DNA of 46,497 nt from Patescibacteria group bacterium (GCA_030916965.1 JAUPVQ010000021.1:1-46497), one strand, 5' to 3'; counted from the stretch's first letter, positions 20,511 to 29,892 are shown. Notes: a model not told the origin generated them from the letters alone. A program made the numbers and translations.

Positions 20511-21191
20511 ATGGCAGCACCAAATAAAAAACCAGAAGCAAAACCAGCTGATGATACAGGTTTATATATAATAATTATTTTTGCAATAATTGCTGTTGTA
20601 ATTTTTGGTATGGGTACATTGTTTGATCTTAAGTTTATTAACATCGAATATTTTTTTAGTAAAATTTTTACTGTCCTTGGACCTATAGGTCGTGCACTTG
20701 TCGATACACATACATGGTTCGTTGTAGGAGTAGTATCCTCTATAATATCAGTATTTTGCCTTGCAGTAATTATATTTTCAGCTGTGCGAATGCGCGAAAT
20801 ACAAAATTTTGAAAAATTTGAAATCGAACATGAGATCAGCTTGGCCCTAGCTCGTGATCAAGAGATTTCTGATAAAGAAAATCCACGATGGAAATATGTT
20901 CTAAGCTTGATTGAGAGTCCATCTGAATCTGATTGGCGTATGGCAATTATCGAGGCAGATAGTATGCTCGATGATTTGCTGATAGAAAAGGGTTATAGTG
21001 GGGATAGCTTAGGAGAGCGCCTAAAGAATGCTCGAAGTGATGCCTTTATGACTATAGACAATGCATGGGCTGCACACGAAGTCCGCAATAAGATAGCACA
21101 CAGTGGATTGGATTATTCTTTAACACAGTTAGAATCCCGTCGTATTATGCGCCTGTACGAAACAGTTTTCGAAGAGCTCGGGCTTCTGTAG
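20511..21191 (+). CDS. Membrane-anchored protein with RNKIAH (HEPN-like) C-terminal motif
   Basis: Two TM segments then soluble helical domain with HEVRNKIAHSG. Confidence 0.6.
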   Translation: MAAPNKKPEAKPADDTGLYIIIIFAIIAVVIFGMGTLFDLKFINIEYFFSKIFTVLGPIGRALVDTHTWFVVGVVSSIISVFCLAVIIFSAVRMREIQNFEKFEIEHEISLALARDQEISDKENPRWKYVLSLIESPSESDWRMAIIEADSMLDDLLIEKGYSGDSLGERLKNARSDAFMTIDNAWAAHEVRNKIAHSGLDYSLTQLESRRIMRLYETVFEELGLL

Positions 21192-21244
21192 ATTGCAAAA
21201 ATCCTCTTTTTGTTGTAAGATGTAATTGCTCTACAGAAGAGCTT

Positions 21245-21276
21245 TTTTATATCGCGGGGTAGAGAAGAGGTATCTC
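21245..21276 (+). repeat. 5'-half copy of tRNA-fMet with its immediate upstream bases
   Basis: TTTTATATCGCGGGGTAGAGAAGAGGTATCTC identical (32 nt) to 21342-21373. Confidence 0.9.
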
Positions 21277-21349
21277 CGAAAGGAATATAGCGCGAATAAC
21301 CAAGGTTATGGGTTTACAGTTTAAAGAGTATTTGTTTATTGTTTTATAT

Positions 21350-21420
21350 CGCGGGGTAGAGAAGAGGTATCTCACAAGGCTCATAACCTTGGGACCCACG
21401 TTCGATTCGTGGCCCCGCAA
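21350..21420 (+). tRNA. Initiator tRNA-fMet(CAT)
   Basis: CGCGGGG...CCCCGCA acceptor with C1xA72 mismatch, anticodon arm CAAGG-CTCATAA-CCTTG, T-arm CCACG-TTCGATT-CGTGG. Confidence 0.92.
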
Positions 21421-21474
21421 CACTTCGGCACGTGACATGCCAACTTATGTCATTATCCGAAAATATGTTAATAT

Positions 21475-21548
21475 GTCGGCGTAGCTCAGGTAGTTAGAGC
21501 ATCTCACTCATAAAGAGAAGGTCGCAAGTGCAAATCTTGCCGTCGACA
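21475..21548 (+). tRNA. tRNA with CAT anticodon (elongator Met or Ile2)
   Basis: GTCGGCG/CGTCGAC acceptor, anticodon loop CTCATAA, T-arm GCAAG-TGCAAAT-CTTGC. Confidence 0.85.
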
Positions 21549-21600
21549 CAATATTTCATTTTATTTATGTGAAATATAAGATTTTAAAAATAAATAATTT

Positions 21601-21674
21601 GCAGTCGTAGCTCAACTGGTTAGAGCACCCGCCTGTCACGCGGGAGGTTGCGGGTTCAAGTCCCGTCGACTGCG
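21601..21674 (+). tRNA. tRNA-Asp(GTC)
   Basis: GCAGTCG/CGACTGC acceptor, anticodon arm CCCGC-CTGTCAC-GCGGG, T-arm GCGGG-TTCAAGT-CCCGT. Confidence 0.96.
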
Positions 21675-21676
21675 CA

Positions 21677-21841
21677 AAATGAAAAAGAACAAGCTTCGGC
21701 TTGGTCTTTTTCATTTATGGTGCAGGAAGAAGCGAGCAAACTGCTTTGCTCGTGTCGGGATCTTGAAAGACTTTTCTGTGCGAACGAAGTGAGATAGAAA
21801 AGTACCTGCCGATGTAATCGGAAAGTCCCGTCGACTGCGCA
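21677..21841 (+). repeat. Post-tRNA element ending in a copy of the tRNA-Asp 3' end
   Basis: AAGTCCCGTCGACTGCGCA at 21658-21676 repeated at 21823-21841; hairpins between. Confidence 0.8.
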
Positions 21842-21871
21842 TAAAAGAAAGCCCCGAAAGGGGTTTTTCTG
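21837..21871 (+). repeat. Left 35-bp direct repeat of candidate island
   Basis: GCGCATAAAAGAAAGCCCCGAAAGGGGTTTTTCTG, identical to 30406-30440; includes an intrinsic terminator. Confidence 0.85.
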
Positions 21872-22030
21872 TCGTTGTGGGGCTTGGTTATTTTCCAGTT
21901 CCAACCGATTTATTTTGTTTTCTGTGGCCCTTTTTTAGGTTAGGACTTTTAAAAAATATTTATTTTGCTTCCATTATTTAAATAAATACGTATAATAAGC
22001 ATATAAAAGCATAATAAAGGTCTCATCTAT

Positions 22031-25000
22031 ATGATCAAAAAAATAGCGAGGTGTTTTGTTTCTACTTTGTTTATTGCATCCTTTTTTATCAACCCCCTCT
22101 TAGTTTTCGCCGAGGAAACAACTGAATCAAATGCTCCTCAAACAGAACAAACAGAAACCGTAACCGAAGAACAAGTTGCTACAGAAGAAGGCGAAACACA
22201 GACTTTAGAAAGTCTAGGTAGCGTCGGCTACGATGCTGCTGAACCGACACCAGCGCCTGATGTCGCTCAGCTGAATAAGGCTCCAAAAACCGACCTTAAG
22301 ACAGGCGCTCTCACTTACTCATATGACTTAACAGTTCCGCCCGGAAGAAACGGTTTAACTCCTGAGTTGTCACTAGCCTACAACAGTCAGAATATGCAGA
22401 TTCATAACGTGTTTGGAGCCGGATGGTCTCTCGATATTCCGTACATTGAGCGGTTTAACAAAGACGGCACGCAAAATTTGTATACTTCATCTAATTTTAC
22501 TTCATCGCTTTCGGGAGAACTGGTCAACATCAGTGGCGGTTCATATAGTCCAAAAGTGGAAGACGGCTCGTTCCTCACCTACACCTACGATTCCATAAAT
22601 ACTAAGTGGACGGTGACCGACAAGCAGGGAAAGATCTATACTTTCGGCTCGACAGCTGGAGCCCGCCAGGACAATCCATCTGACCCCACAAAAATTTTCA
22701 AATGGATGCTTGAGGAAGTTAGGGATACGAACAATAATTTTATAAAATACGAATATTACAAAGATAACGGACAGATATATCCCGACAAGATCATATATAC
22801 TGGTTCGGGAAGCACCAACGGCATTTTCGAAATCAGCTTTACCCGGGCTTCGCGAACTGCCGCGCCTCTTTCGTATGCTACCGGTTTTGCGGTTAAGCCG
22901 AATTACAAGATTACTGAAATAGTTGCCAAGGTAAACGGAACATGGGTTAAAAAGTATGCGCTGGCGTATACGACTGCGGACAACGGAACACAGATTTTGC
23001 TTGATACCATTACTGAATCCGGACAGGACAGCAGCAGTAACGTGACCACTCTTCCCGCTGTCAATTTTGATTACAAAACATCCACCCCCGGATGGACCTA
23101 CAGCTCATCGTGGTCCTTGCCGCTGCCATTCCTTAACCCCGATTATGACTACGGTATGCGAACCGGCGATGCCAACGGAGATGCGCTGACTGATATCCTA
23201 TGCGCCAACGGTAAGTCGGGTGGTCTCTGCAGTGTTGTTGCGCCTGAAGCGCACGCAAACGACGGCGACGGCACCTGGACATCGAATAGTTGGACGATAC
23301 CCGAAAAATTCTTAACGTCGGAACTTTATGACCAGGGAACTCGTATTATTGACACCAACGGCGACTATCTCATCGATATCGCCCGTGGCTTTGGCACGAC
23401 TAAAAACACGTACATTGGAGATGGAAACGGCAGCTGGACGCTTGATTCAGCCTGGACGCTACCAAAACCGTTTGTTCCCAATTACAATGGTGATAGTGGT
23501 CTTCGCGTCGGCGACATCAACGGAGACGGCCTCATGGATCTTGCCTGTCGCAGCCTGGAGAGGAGCGGCATATGCAGTGGGACAAACGGAGGAATCTGGC
23601 TTCACAACGGAACCGGCTGGACAAGCGTTGCCTCGACTTGGCTCTATCCTCCAAAACAAGAGAATGCAGGAGACCCTGACCCCTTGAGGGAAAGCTTTCT
23701 TAATAATGTTGGAGGTGACACAGGATTGCGTCTCTTGGATATTAACGGCGACAACCTAGAAGATCTCATTCGAAGTACTGGCCTTACGCCAGGGGTTCGA
23801 TATGTATACTTAAACACCGGTTCAGGCTGGGTATATGACGGATCGTGGACAATACCACCTGATATGGCTGAGAGCTGGGGTGCGCGGTTTGCGGATATCA
23901 ATGGCGATAATCTTGTCGACCTCATTTGTTCGATGTCATCCACTAACATGGCGCATCAATGCCGAACCAACAATTACATCGCTTACTTGAACAATGGCGA
24001 CGGCACATGGGCCAGTGTGAATACTACTTGGCTTCTGCCGTATAAAAATGGCAGCACAACCGTACGCGAGGTTTTCATGAGCGACAGCTTCATTGACCAG
24101 GGACTACGTCTCATCGACATAAATGGCGATAACGTCGTTGATCTGGTGCGCGGCTTCGGATCAACGAAAAACGTATATCTAAGCAATACACAGAATCAGG
24201 TCAACTATCTTAAAAAAATCACTTATCCTGAAGGCGGCTCCACTGAAATTACTTACAAGTCGAGCCCGCAGTTTCGAGACAGCTCCAACAATCTGGAGAA
24301 TCCTGATCTACCGATAATCATTGATGTCGTTTCTCAAATTACAAACAATGACGGCTTAGGTGCTGCTACTACGAATACATACGTCTATGAGGATGGCCTG
24401 TATTACTATAACACCGCTCATGACCGTAAGTTTGCTGGATTTGGAAAAGTCACAATGACCAATCCAAATAGCACAAAAGAAGTGTCTTATTATAACCAAG
24501 GTAATACTACGGATACTTCCAGTGGTGAATACGATGATCATGTATCAAAAATCGGTAAGCCGTATCGCGTCGACATGCTCGATAGCAGTAACAATCTAAT
24601 ACAACAAACAACAACTAAATGGGAAAAATATCAGATCGGATCAACCGCTGCATACTTTGTGTACCCATTACAAAAAATATCACGCACATTTACCGGATCC
24701 AGTAGCTATGACACAGCAGAATCATATACCTACAACACTTCAACCGGTAATCTAGATGACAAGACAGAATACGGCACCGTTAGCGTCAGTGGTTATCAAG
24801 CATATAGCGATACCGGTACTGATAAAAAGAAGACAGAATACAGCTATGCAACTTCAGGCAGTTACCCAAGCATACAATTACTGAGTAAAGTGGCAGTCAA
24901 AGATAACTCTAATACAAAAGTTGCGGAGACAAAATTGTATTACGATAACCTATTGTTTGGAGTTGCATCGCTTGGTAATAATACTAAAGAAGAAAAATGG

Positions 25001-28000
25001 ATAACTGGCACTACTTATTCAAGTGCTACAAAAGCATATAATCCGTTCGGTTTAGTATCAAGTAGTACTGATCCGATGAGTAATACCATATCATACACAT
25101 ATGATACATATAATCTGTATCCAGCAACAATTACCAATGCTCTCTCGCAAGCAACGACTCGTACCTACGACTACAACACAGGTCAAGTCATTCGAGAAAC
25201 TGATCCAAATGGCAGTATTACTGAAACGAATTACGACGGGTTGGGTCGTCCGATAAATGAACAATCTTCAAGCGATACCTCATACGCTACACTCATCACA
25301 AAAGTGACATACACTTACAAAGACACGATGGGTCCAAGCGGTGCTGTGCCGTATGTAAAAAAGACGACCAAGTATTCAAGTACGCTTTCTGGTGATTCAT
25401 ACACATTACTCGATGGCCTAGGCAGAACAATCCGCGCAGTCACTCAAACAGGAGCGTCATCATATGTAGGCAGTGATACCACTTATGACAACATGGGCCG
25501 AGTGTACAAAACATCTCTTCCATATACGCTTTCTGGTACAGCATATATTTACAATGGTTTGACCACAACGACCGCACTAATCACTACACTTTCTTACGAT
25601 GCAGTTAACCGTATTGGAAGCACTGTTGACGCGCTCGGCACTACAAGCAACTCATATAACTTGAATGTTGTTACGACCACTGATCCAGAAAGCCAGGTCA
25701 AAGATATTACGCGCGACGTATTTGGCAATATTGTCCAAGTAGTAGAGCACAATGGAAGTAGCACCTACACCACATCATATGAATGGGATACAAATAACAA
25801 TCTAACAAAAATCACCGACGCGCTTGGCAACATTCGTACATTCACTTATGATGGAGTTGGTAATCGATTGTCAGCGACGGATTTGCACGCAACAACTGAT
25901 TCAGATTTTGGAACATACACATTCGAGTACGACTTGGCAAACAATATGACAAAGAAGACGACCCCGATTGGTGACGTGGTCAACTACACTTACGATGCAC
26001 TTAATAGAAATCTTTTGGAGAAACTTGGAACTGTCACTCAAATTACTAACACCTATGATAGCTGTACTAATGGTATCGGCAAGCTCTGTCAATCAGCACG
26101 TTTGAATTCAGCAATAAATAATTTTAGTTACTCAAATAGAGGATTACTAACAACAGAAATAGTGGCACTTGGCCTAAATAATTGGCTTACTGAATATTCG
26201 TACGACTACCAAGGTAATCAAAAAGAGATTGCGTATCCTGATGCATCACGCGTGCGCTACACCCGCGACGAGCGCGGTCTAATTACCGTCATCGAGCGTC
26301 AAGAAAGTGGCGGCTCATGGACAAATGTCATCACTTCAACCACTTACAATCCACTCGGACAAAAGCTTGTTGTCTCATATGCTAACGGTCGTACTCAAAC
26401 CTATGCCTACGATACGAGTGCGAAATATCGTTTACAGACTCTCGTGACGGATGCACCACTATTAGCGAAATATCAGGATAATACCTACGCATGGAGCGCT
26501 ACAGGCAATTTGACTGGTCTTGCCCAAACAGTGCCATCTAGGAGCTTTACGTACGCATATGACGGACTCTCACGCCTAACAAGTACTACCGAGAACCTAA
26601 TTTTGCCTGCAGTCGGCTATACCGAGACTTATACCTACAATTCTATTGGCAATATTCTCACAAAAACTGGTGCTGGCGCTTACACCTATGGCGGTACAGC
26701 ACCAAGCGATTTCACCAACCCTCATTCCGCGCTCTCTGTCGGGGCGACAGCATACACGTATGACAAAAATGGTAATTTACTTGGTTTTGGTACATCTCCG
26801 AACAATACAGTGCTAACTTACAACTACCGCAATGAACTGGGGCAATACCAAAAAATGCTTCCAACCCCGATCAATATGACAATGTTGTATGACTACACTG
26901 GTAATCGCATTAAGACAGTTGATTCATTTGGTACCACATATAATCCAAATAAATACTACGAAGAAAATGGCACCAAGAAAACAAAATACATATTCCTCAA
27001 CGATCAACTTGTTGCTACAATAGAGAAAGTAGGTGTTAATAGTCCTACAGCACAATACATACACCCTGATCATCTAGGTGGCACAGTTGTGGTGACTGAT
27101 CAATTGGGTAACAAAGTGCAAGACCTTGAATACTATCCGTTCGGAAGTATCCGTACAAATTCGGGTACTTTCAATGAGAAGCATAAATACACTGGGCATG
27201 AGTTTGATACTGACACCAATCTTAACTTCATGGAGGCACGGTATCAGAATGGTAATGAGGGAAGATTTTGGGGGCAGGATCAGAATTTCTGGACTTTAGA
27301 TACTGAATATATAATCGATCCTCAGCAATGGAATAGTTATAGCTATACTAGAAATAACCCCTTAAAATTTATAGATCCAGATGGAAAAAAGGTATATGCA
27401 GTTGCGAAGGCCCTAGAGGCAAACAATAAAGGTACACATGTGTTCTTATTTATCTCACCAGATAATAAAAAAGATTTTGGAAATGAAGCAAACTGGACAT
27501 TGGGAGGTTATGCAGGTGATAATGGTAATTTAATAAAATTTAAAAATGCTGAAAGTGACAGAAATGTTATAGATACTGGGTATTCTGTACCCTCACAAAA
27601 ATTAGGACAAATGAAAGGTATGACAGAGGTTCAAGCCCCGAATGGTGTTTCTGATACCCAATTCATAAATAATATAACGACTCAATATAATTATTACCAA
27701 GAAGATGCTAAGTACGATCCTTTTACTAATAATGGATATAATTCAAATTCTTTTGCAACAACACTACTTAAAAATTCTGGTGTAAATAGCTTACCGTGGA
27801 ATGGGAATGCACCAGGTATTGACCCTGGATATGGTAGAGTGATTCCTCAAAGTTACAGCAAGGCAAATGGAAAAATGGGTGCTTCAGGACTTTCTGCGCT
27901 AGGTGGATATTTTTCTAGAGAAACTGGTAGGCAATCTGGTAATACTGTTGGTCGATCAGCAAAAACGGTTGGCAATGGAATTAGTAGCAAATCCAAAAAA

Positions 28001-28003
28001 TAA
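22031..28003 (+). CDS. Giant secreted SpvB/FG-GAP/RHS-repeat protein with variable C-terminal domain
   Basis: Signal peptide, APKTDLKTGALTYSYDLTVPPGRNGLTPELSLAYNSQ, six xDxNGDxxxDL motifs, many YD repeats, RHS core ending NSYSYTRNNPLKFIDPDGK. Confidence 0.93.
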   Translation: MIKKIARCFVSTLFIASFFINPLLVFAEETTESNAPQTEQTETVTEEQVATEEGETQTLESLGSVGYDAAEPTPAPDVAQLNKAPKTDLKTGALTYSYDLTVPPGRNGLTPELSLAYNSQNMQIHNVFGAGWSLDIPYIERFNKDGTQNLYTSSNFTSSLSGELVNISGGSYSPKVEDGSFLTYTYDSINTKWTVTDKQGKIYTFGSTAGARQDNPSDPTKIFKWMLEEVRDTNNNFIKYEYYKDNGQIYPDKIIYTGSGSTNGIFEISFTRASRTAAPLSYATGFAVKPNYKITEIVAKVNGTWVKKYALAYTTADNGTQILLDTITESGQDSSSNVTTLPAVNFDYKTSTPGWTYSSSWSLPLPFLNPDYDYGMRTGDANGDALTDILCANGKSGGLCSVVAPEAHANDGDGTWTSNSWTIPEKFLTSELYDQGTRIIDTNGDYLIDIARGFGTTKNTYIGDGNGSWTLDSAWTLPKPFVPNYNGDSGLRVGDINGDGLMDLACRSLERSGICSGTNGGIWLHNGTGWTSVASTWLYPPKQENAGDPDPLRESFLNNVGGDTGLRLLDINGDNLEDLIRSTGLTPGVRYVYLNTGSGWVYDGSWTIPPDMAESWGARFADINGDNLVDLICSMSSTNMAHQCRTNNYIAYLNNGDGTWASVNTTWLLPYKNGSTTVREVFMSDSFIDQGLRLIDINGDNVVDLVRGFGSTKNVYLSNTQNQVNYLKKITYPEGGSTEITYKSSPQFRDSSNNLENPDLPIIIDVVSQITNNDGLGAATTNTYVYEDGLYYYNTAHDRKFAGFGKVTMTNPNSTKEVSYYNQGNTTDTSSGEYDDHVSKIGKPYRVDMLDSSNNLIQQTTTKWEKYQIGSTAAYFVYPLQKISRTFTGSSSYDTAESYTYNTSTGNLDDKTEYGTVSVSGYQAYSDTGTDKKKTEYSYATSGSYPSIQLLSKVAVKDNSNTKVAETKLYYDNLLFGVASLGNNTKEEKWITGTTYSSATKAYNPFGLVSSSTDPMSNTISYTYDTYNLYPATITNALSQATTRTYDYNTGQVIRETDPNGSITETNYDGLGRPINEQSSSDTSYATLITKVTYTYKDTMGPSGAVPYVKKTTKYSSTLSGDSYTLLDGLGRTIRAVTQTGASSYVGSDTTYDNMGRVYKTSLPYTLSGTAYIYNGLTTTTALITTLSYDAVNRIGSTVDALGTTSNSYNLNVVTTTDPESQVKDITRDVFGNIVQVVEHNGSSTYTTSYEWDTNNNLTKITDALGNIRTFTYDGVGNRLSATDLHATTDSDFGTYTFEYDLANNMTKKTTPIGDVVNYTYDALNRNLLEKLGTVTQITNTYDSCTNGIGKLCQSARLNSAINNFSYSNRGLLTTEIVALGLNNWLTEYSYDYQGNQKEIAYPDASRVRYTRDERGLITVIERQESGGSWTNVITSTTYNPLGQKLVVSYANGRTQTYAYDTSAKYRLQTLVTDAPLLAKYQDNTYAWSATGNLTGLAQTVPSRSFTYAYDGLSRLTSTTENLILPAVGYTETYTYNSIGNILTKTGAGAYTYGGTAPSDFTNPHSALSVGATAYTYDKNGNLLGFGTSPNNTVLTYNYRNELGQYQKMLPTPINMTMLYDYTGNRIKTVDSFGTTYNPNKYYEENGTKKTKYIFLNDQLVATIEKVGVNSPTAQYIHPDHLGGTVVVTDQLGNKVQDLEYYPFGSIRTNSGTFNEKHKYTGHEFDTDTNLNFMEARYQNGNEGRFWGQDQNFWTLDTEYIIDPQQWNSYSYTRNNPLKFIDPDGKKVYAVAKALEANNKGTHVFLFISPDNKKDFGNEANWTLGGYAGDNGNLIKFKNAESDRNVIDTGYSVPSQKLGQMKGMTEVQAPNGVSDTQFINNITTQYNYYQEDAKYDPFTNNGYNSNSFATTLLKNSGVNSLPWNGNAPGIDPGYGRVIPQSYSKANGKMGASGLSALGGYFSRETGRQSGNTVGRSAKTVGNGISSKSKK

Positions 28004-28005
28004 AA

Positions 28006-28182
28006 ATGAAAAAAATTATGTTAATTATTAGCATACTTGTAATATTATTCTTTCTTTATGCCTTGATAGTGTATCCTATTCGTGTAAGAAAAACTTGCAG
28101 TAGAGCAGCAGATACTTTTTCGAGTGATTATAGAGAAACATTTTATAGAAATTGTGTTTCTGAAAGCGGTTTAAAACCATAG
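28006..28182 (+). CDS. Small membrane/secreted ORF (58 aa), candidate immunity partner
   Basis: MKKIMLIISILVILFFLYALIVYPIRVRKTCSRAADTFSSDYRETFYRNCVSESGLKP, starts 3 nt after the RHS stop; absent from the ORF track because under 60 aa. Confidence 0.5.
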   Translation: MKKIMLIISILVILFFLYALIVYPIRVRKTCSRAADTFSSDYRETFYRNCVSESGLKP

Positions 28183-28296
28183 GAAAAAGGTGAGAAAAAT
28201 GTGTCAGGGATAAGGGTGTCAGATATACTTAAAAAAATGTTCCAAACCTTAAACAAAAATATAATACAACCATTCATTCTCGTACACCCACAGACT

Positions 28297-29519
28297 TCAC
28301 CAACCCTCATGCCGCGCTCTCTGTCGGGGCGACAGCATACACGTATGACAAGAATGGCAATCTACTTGGTTTTGGTACGATTCCGAACAATACCACTTTG
28401 ACGTATAACTACCGAAATGAACTGACTCAATATCTCCGCAACCTGCCGACCGTAATCAACATGACCATGTTGTATGACTACACTGGTAATCGCATTAAGA
28501 CAGTTGATTCATTGGGTACCACATATAATCCAAACAAATACTACGAAGAAAACGGCACCAAGAAAACAAAATACATATTCCTCAACGATCAACTTATTGG
28601 TACAATAGATAAAATCTCAACAACAGTAACTCCACAGTATATTCACCCTGATCATCTCGGTGGTACAGTTGTAGTTACCGATCAATTGGGGAACAAGGTC
28701 CAAGATCTTGAATACTATCCGTTTGGAAGTATCAGAACAAACACAGGTTCTTTCAATGAAAAGCATAAATACACTGGGCATGAGTTTGATACTGATACTA
28801 GTCTCAACTTCATGGAAGCACGGTATCAGAATGGTAATGAGGGACGGTTTTGGGAGCAGGATAATGTATTTCTTGCTATGGGAACTAAATCTGAATTAGA
28901 AAAATTGACTAAGAAAAAAATGGACACAGTACTTGCAGACCCCCAAAGTTTGAACAGTTATAGTTATGCAAGAAATAATCCATTGAAATATATTGATCCT
29001 GATGGAAATTATTGGGAGGTATCTTTTTCGGGGACTGCAATGGGGTGGAGTGGAGAATTAGGTTTTCAATTTGATTCCTCTGGCCTTAATTTTGTTGCAG
29101 CAGGAGGTATTGGGGCAGGTCTTGAAGGTAACCATCTATCAATTTATTATTCTCCACAAGAAATTTCTCACACGAAAGATTCAACTGTGTCAGTTGGTGC
29201 AAATGTAACTCCAGGAATAGGTGTTGGTGCATCAAAAGGTGGAGAATATCAACCTTCAACTTATAGTATTAAAAATCCTTCAACTGAATATTCACTGGTT
29301 TTTGGTCTTGGTGCGGAAGTATACACAAGAAAGGAAATTTCAATTCCAATTTTAGGGCGTCAGCCACCAACTTCTTCAAACTCAATTTTGAGTAAACAGC
29401 TATATTGGAGCAAGCCAGATTCGGTAAAAGTAAATAATATTACTAAATCTAGTAGTAATACGGTTGAGAAAAAAAATACTTCAGCATCAAATAAAGCAAA
29501 AAATAAAAAGTCGAATTAA
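28297..29519 (+). pseudogene. Displaced RHS core plus alternative C-terminal module
   Basis: 28297-28860 closely matches 26711-27280 of the main RHS gene; in-frame stop upstream and no convincing start; different C-terminus after KYIDPDGN. Confidence 0.8.
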
Positions 29520-29540
29520 AAATATAGTATAGTATAAAAT

Positions 29541-29798
29541 ATGGATACATTTGGATACGGTTACATTGTGGTTTGGTCAATAGGCGCGGTTACTGTTGGT
29601 ATAGTAGGGTTATTTTTTCGGAAATGGTTTTTGAAGTTTTGTGAGAAAGGATACATGAGTTTATATAGAAAAACAAAACTTTCTTTCTTTGAAAGAGCTG
29701 CAAAAGAGTTTACCATGCCATATATGAATTTATTGGTTATATTTCTAGCAATCCTATTTATGATCCTTGGGATAAATACATTGTTAAGAGTTATATAA
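29541..29798 (+). CDS. Small two-TM membrane protein (85 aa)
   Basis: ORF with two hydrophobic segments directly downstream of the RHS tip. Confidence 0.6.
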   Translation: MDTFGYGYIVVWSIGAVTVGIVGLFFRKWFLKFCEKGYMSLYRKTKLSFFERAAKEFTMPYMNLLVIFLAILFMILGINTLLRVI

Positions 29799-29820
29799 TT
29801 AACAGATTGGAATCGAAGTA

Positions 29821-29892
29821 TTGGGTAAATGGTGTCAAGTACCATTAAATCCAAGGATAGGCAGTAAAAGACACCTGACACCTTTTACCCAA
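29821..29892. repeat. 72-bp inverted-repeat (REP/MITE-like) unit
   Basis: TTGGGTAAATGGTGTCA / TGACACCTTTTACCCAA, 16 of 17 complementary. Confidence 0.75.

Noticed and set aside
22413-24541. Alternative-frame ORFs within the giant RHS gene
   Set aside because: Shadow ORFs in a long, well supported reading frame.
28201-28401. 66-aa ORF at the start of the orphan RHS module
   Set aside because: Reads the RHS core in the wrong frame from a GTG inside a GTGTCAG motif; judged spurious.
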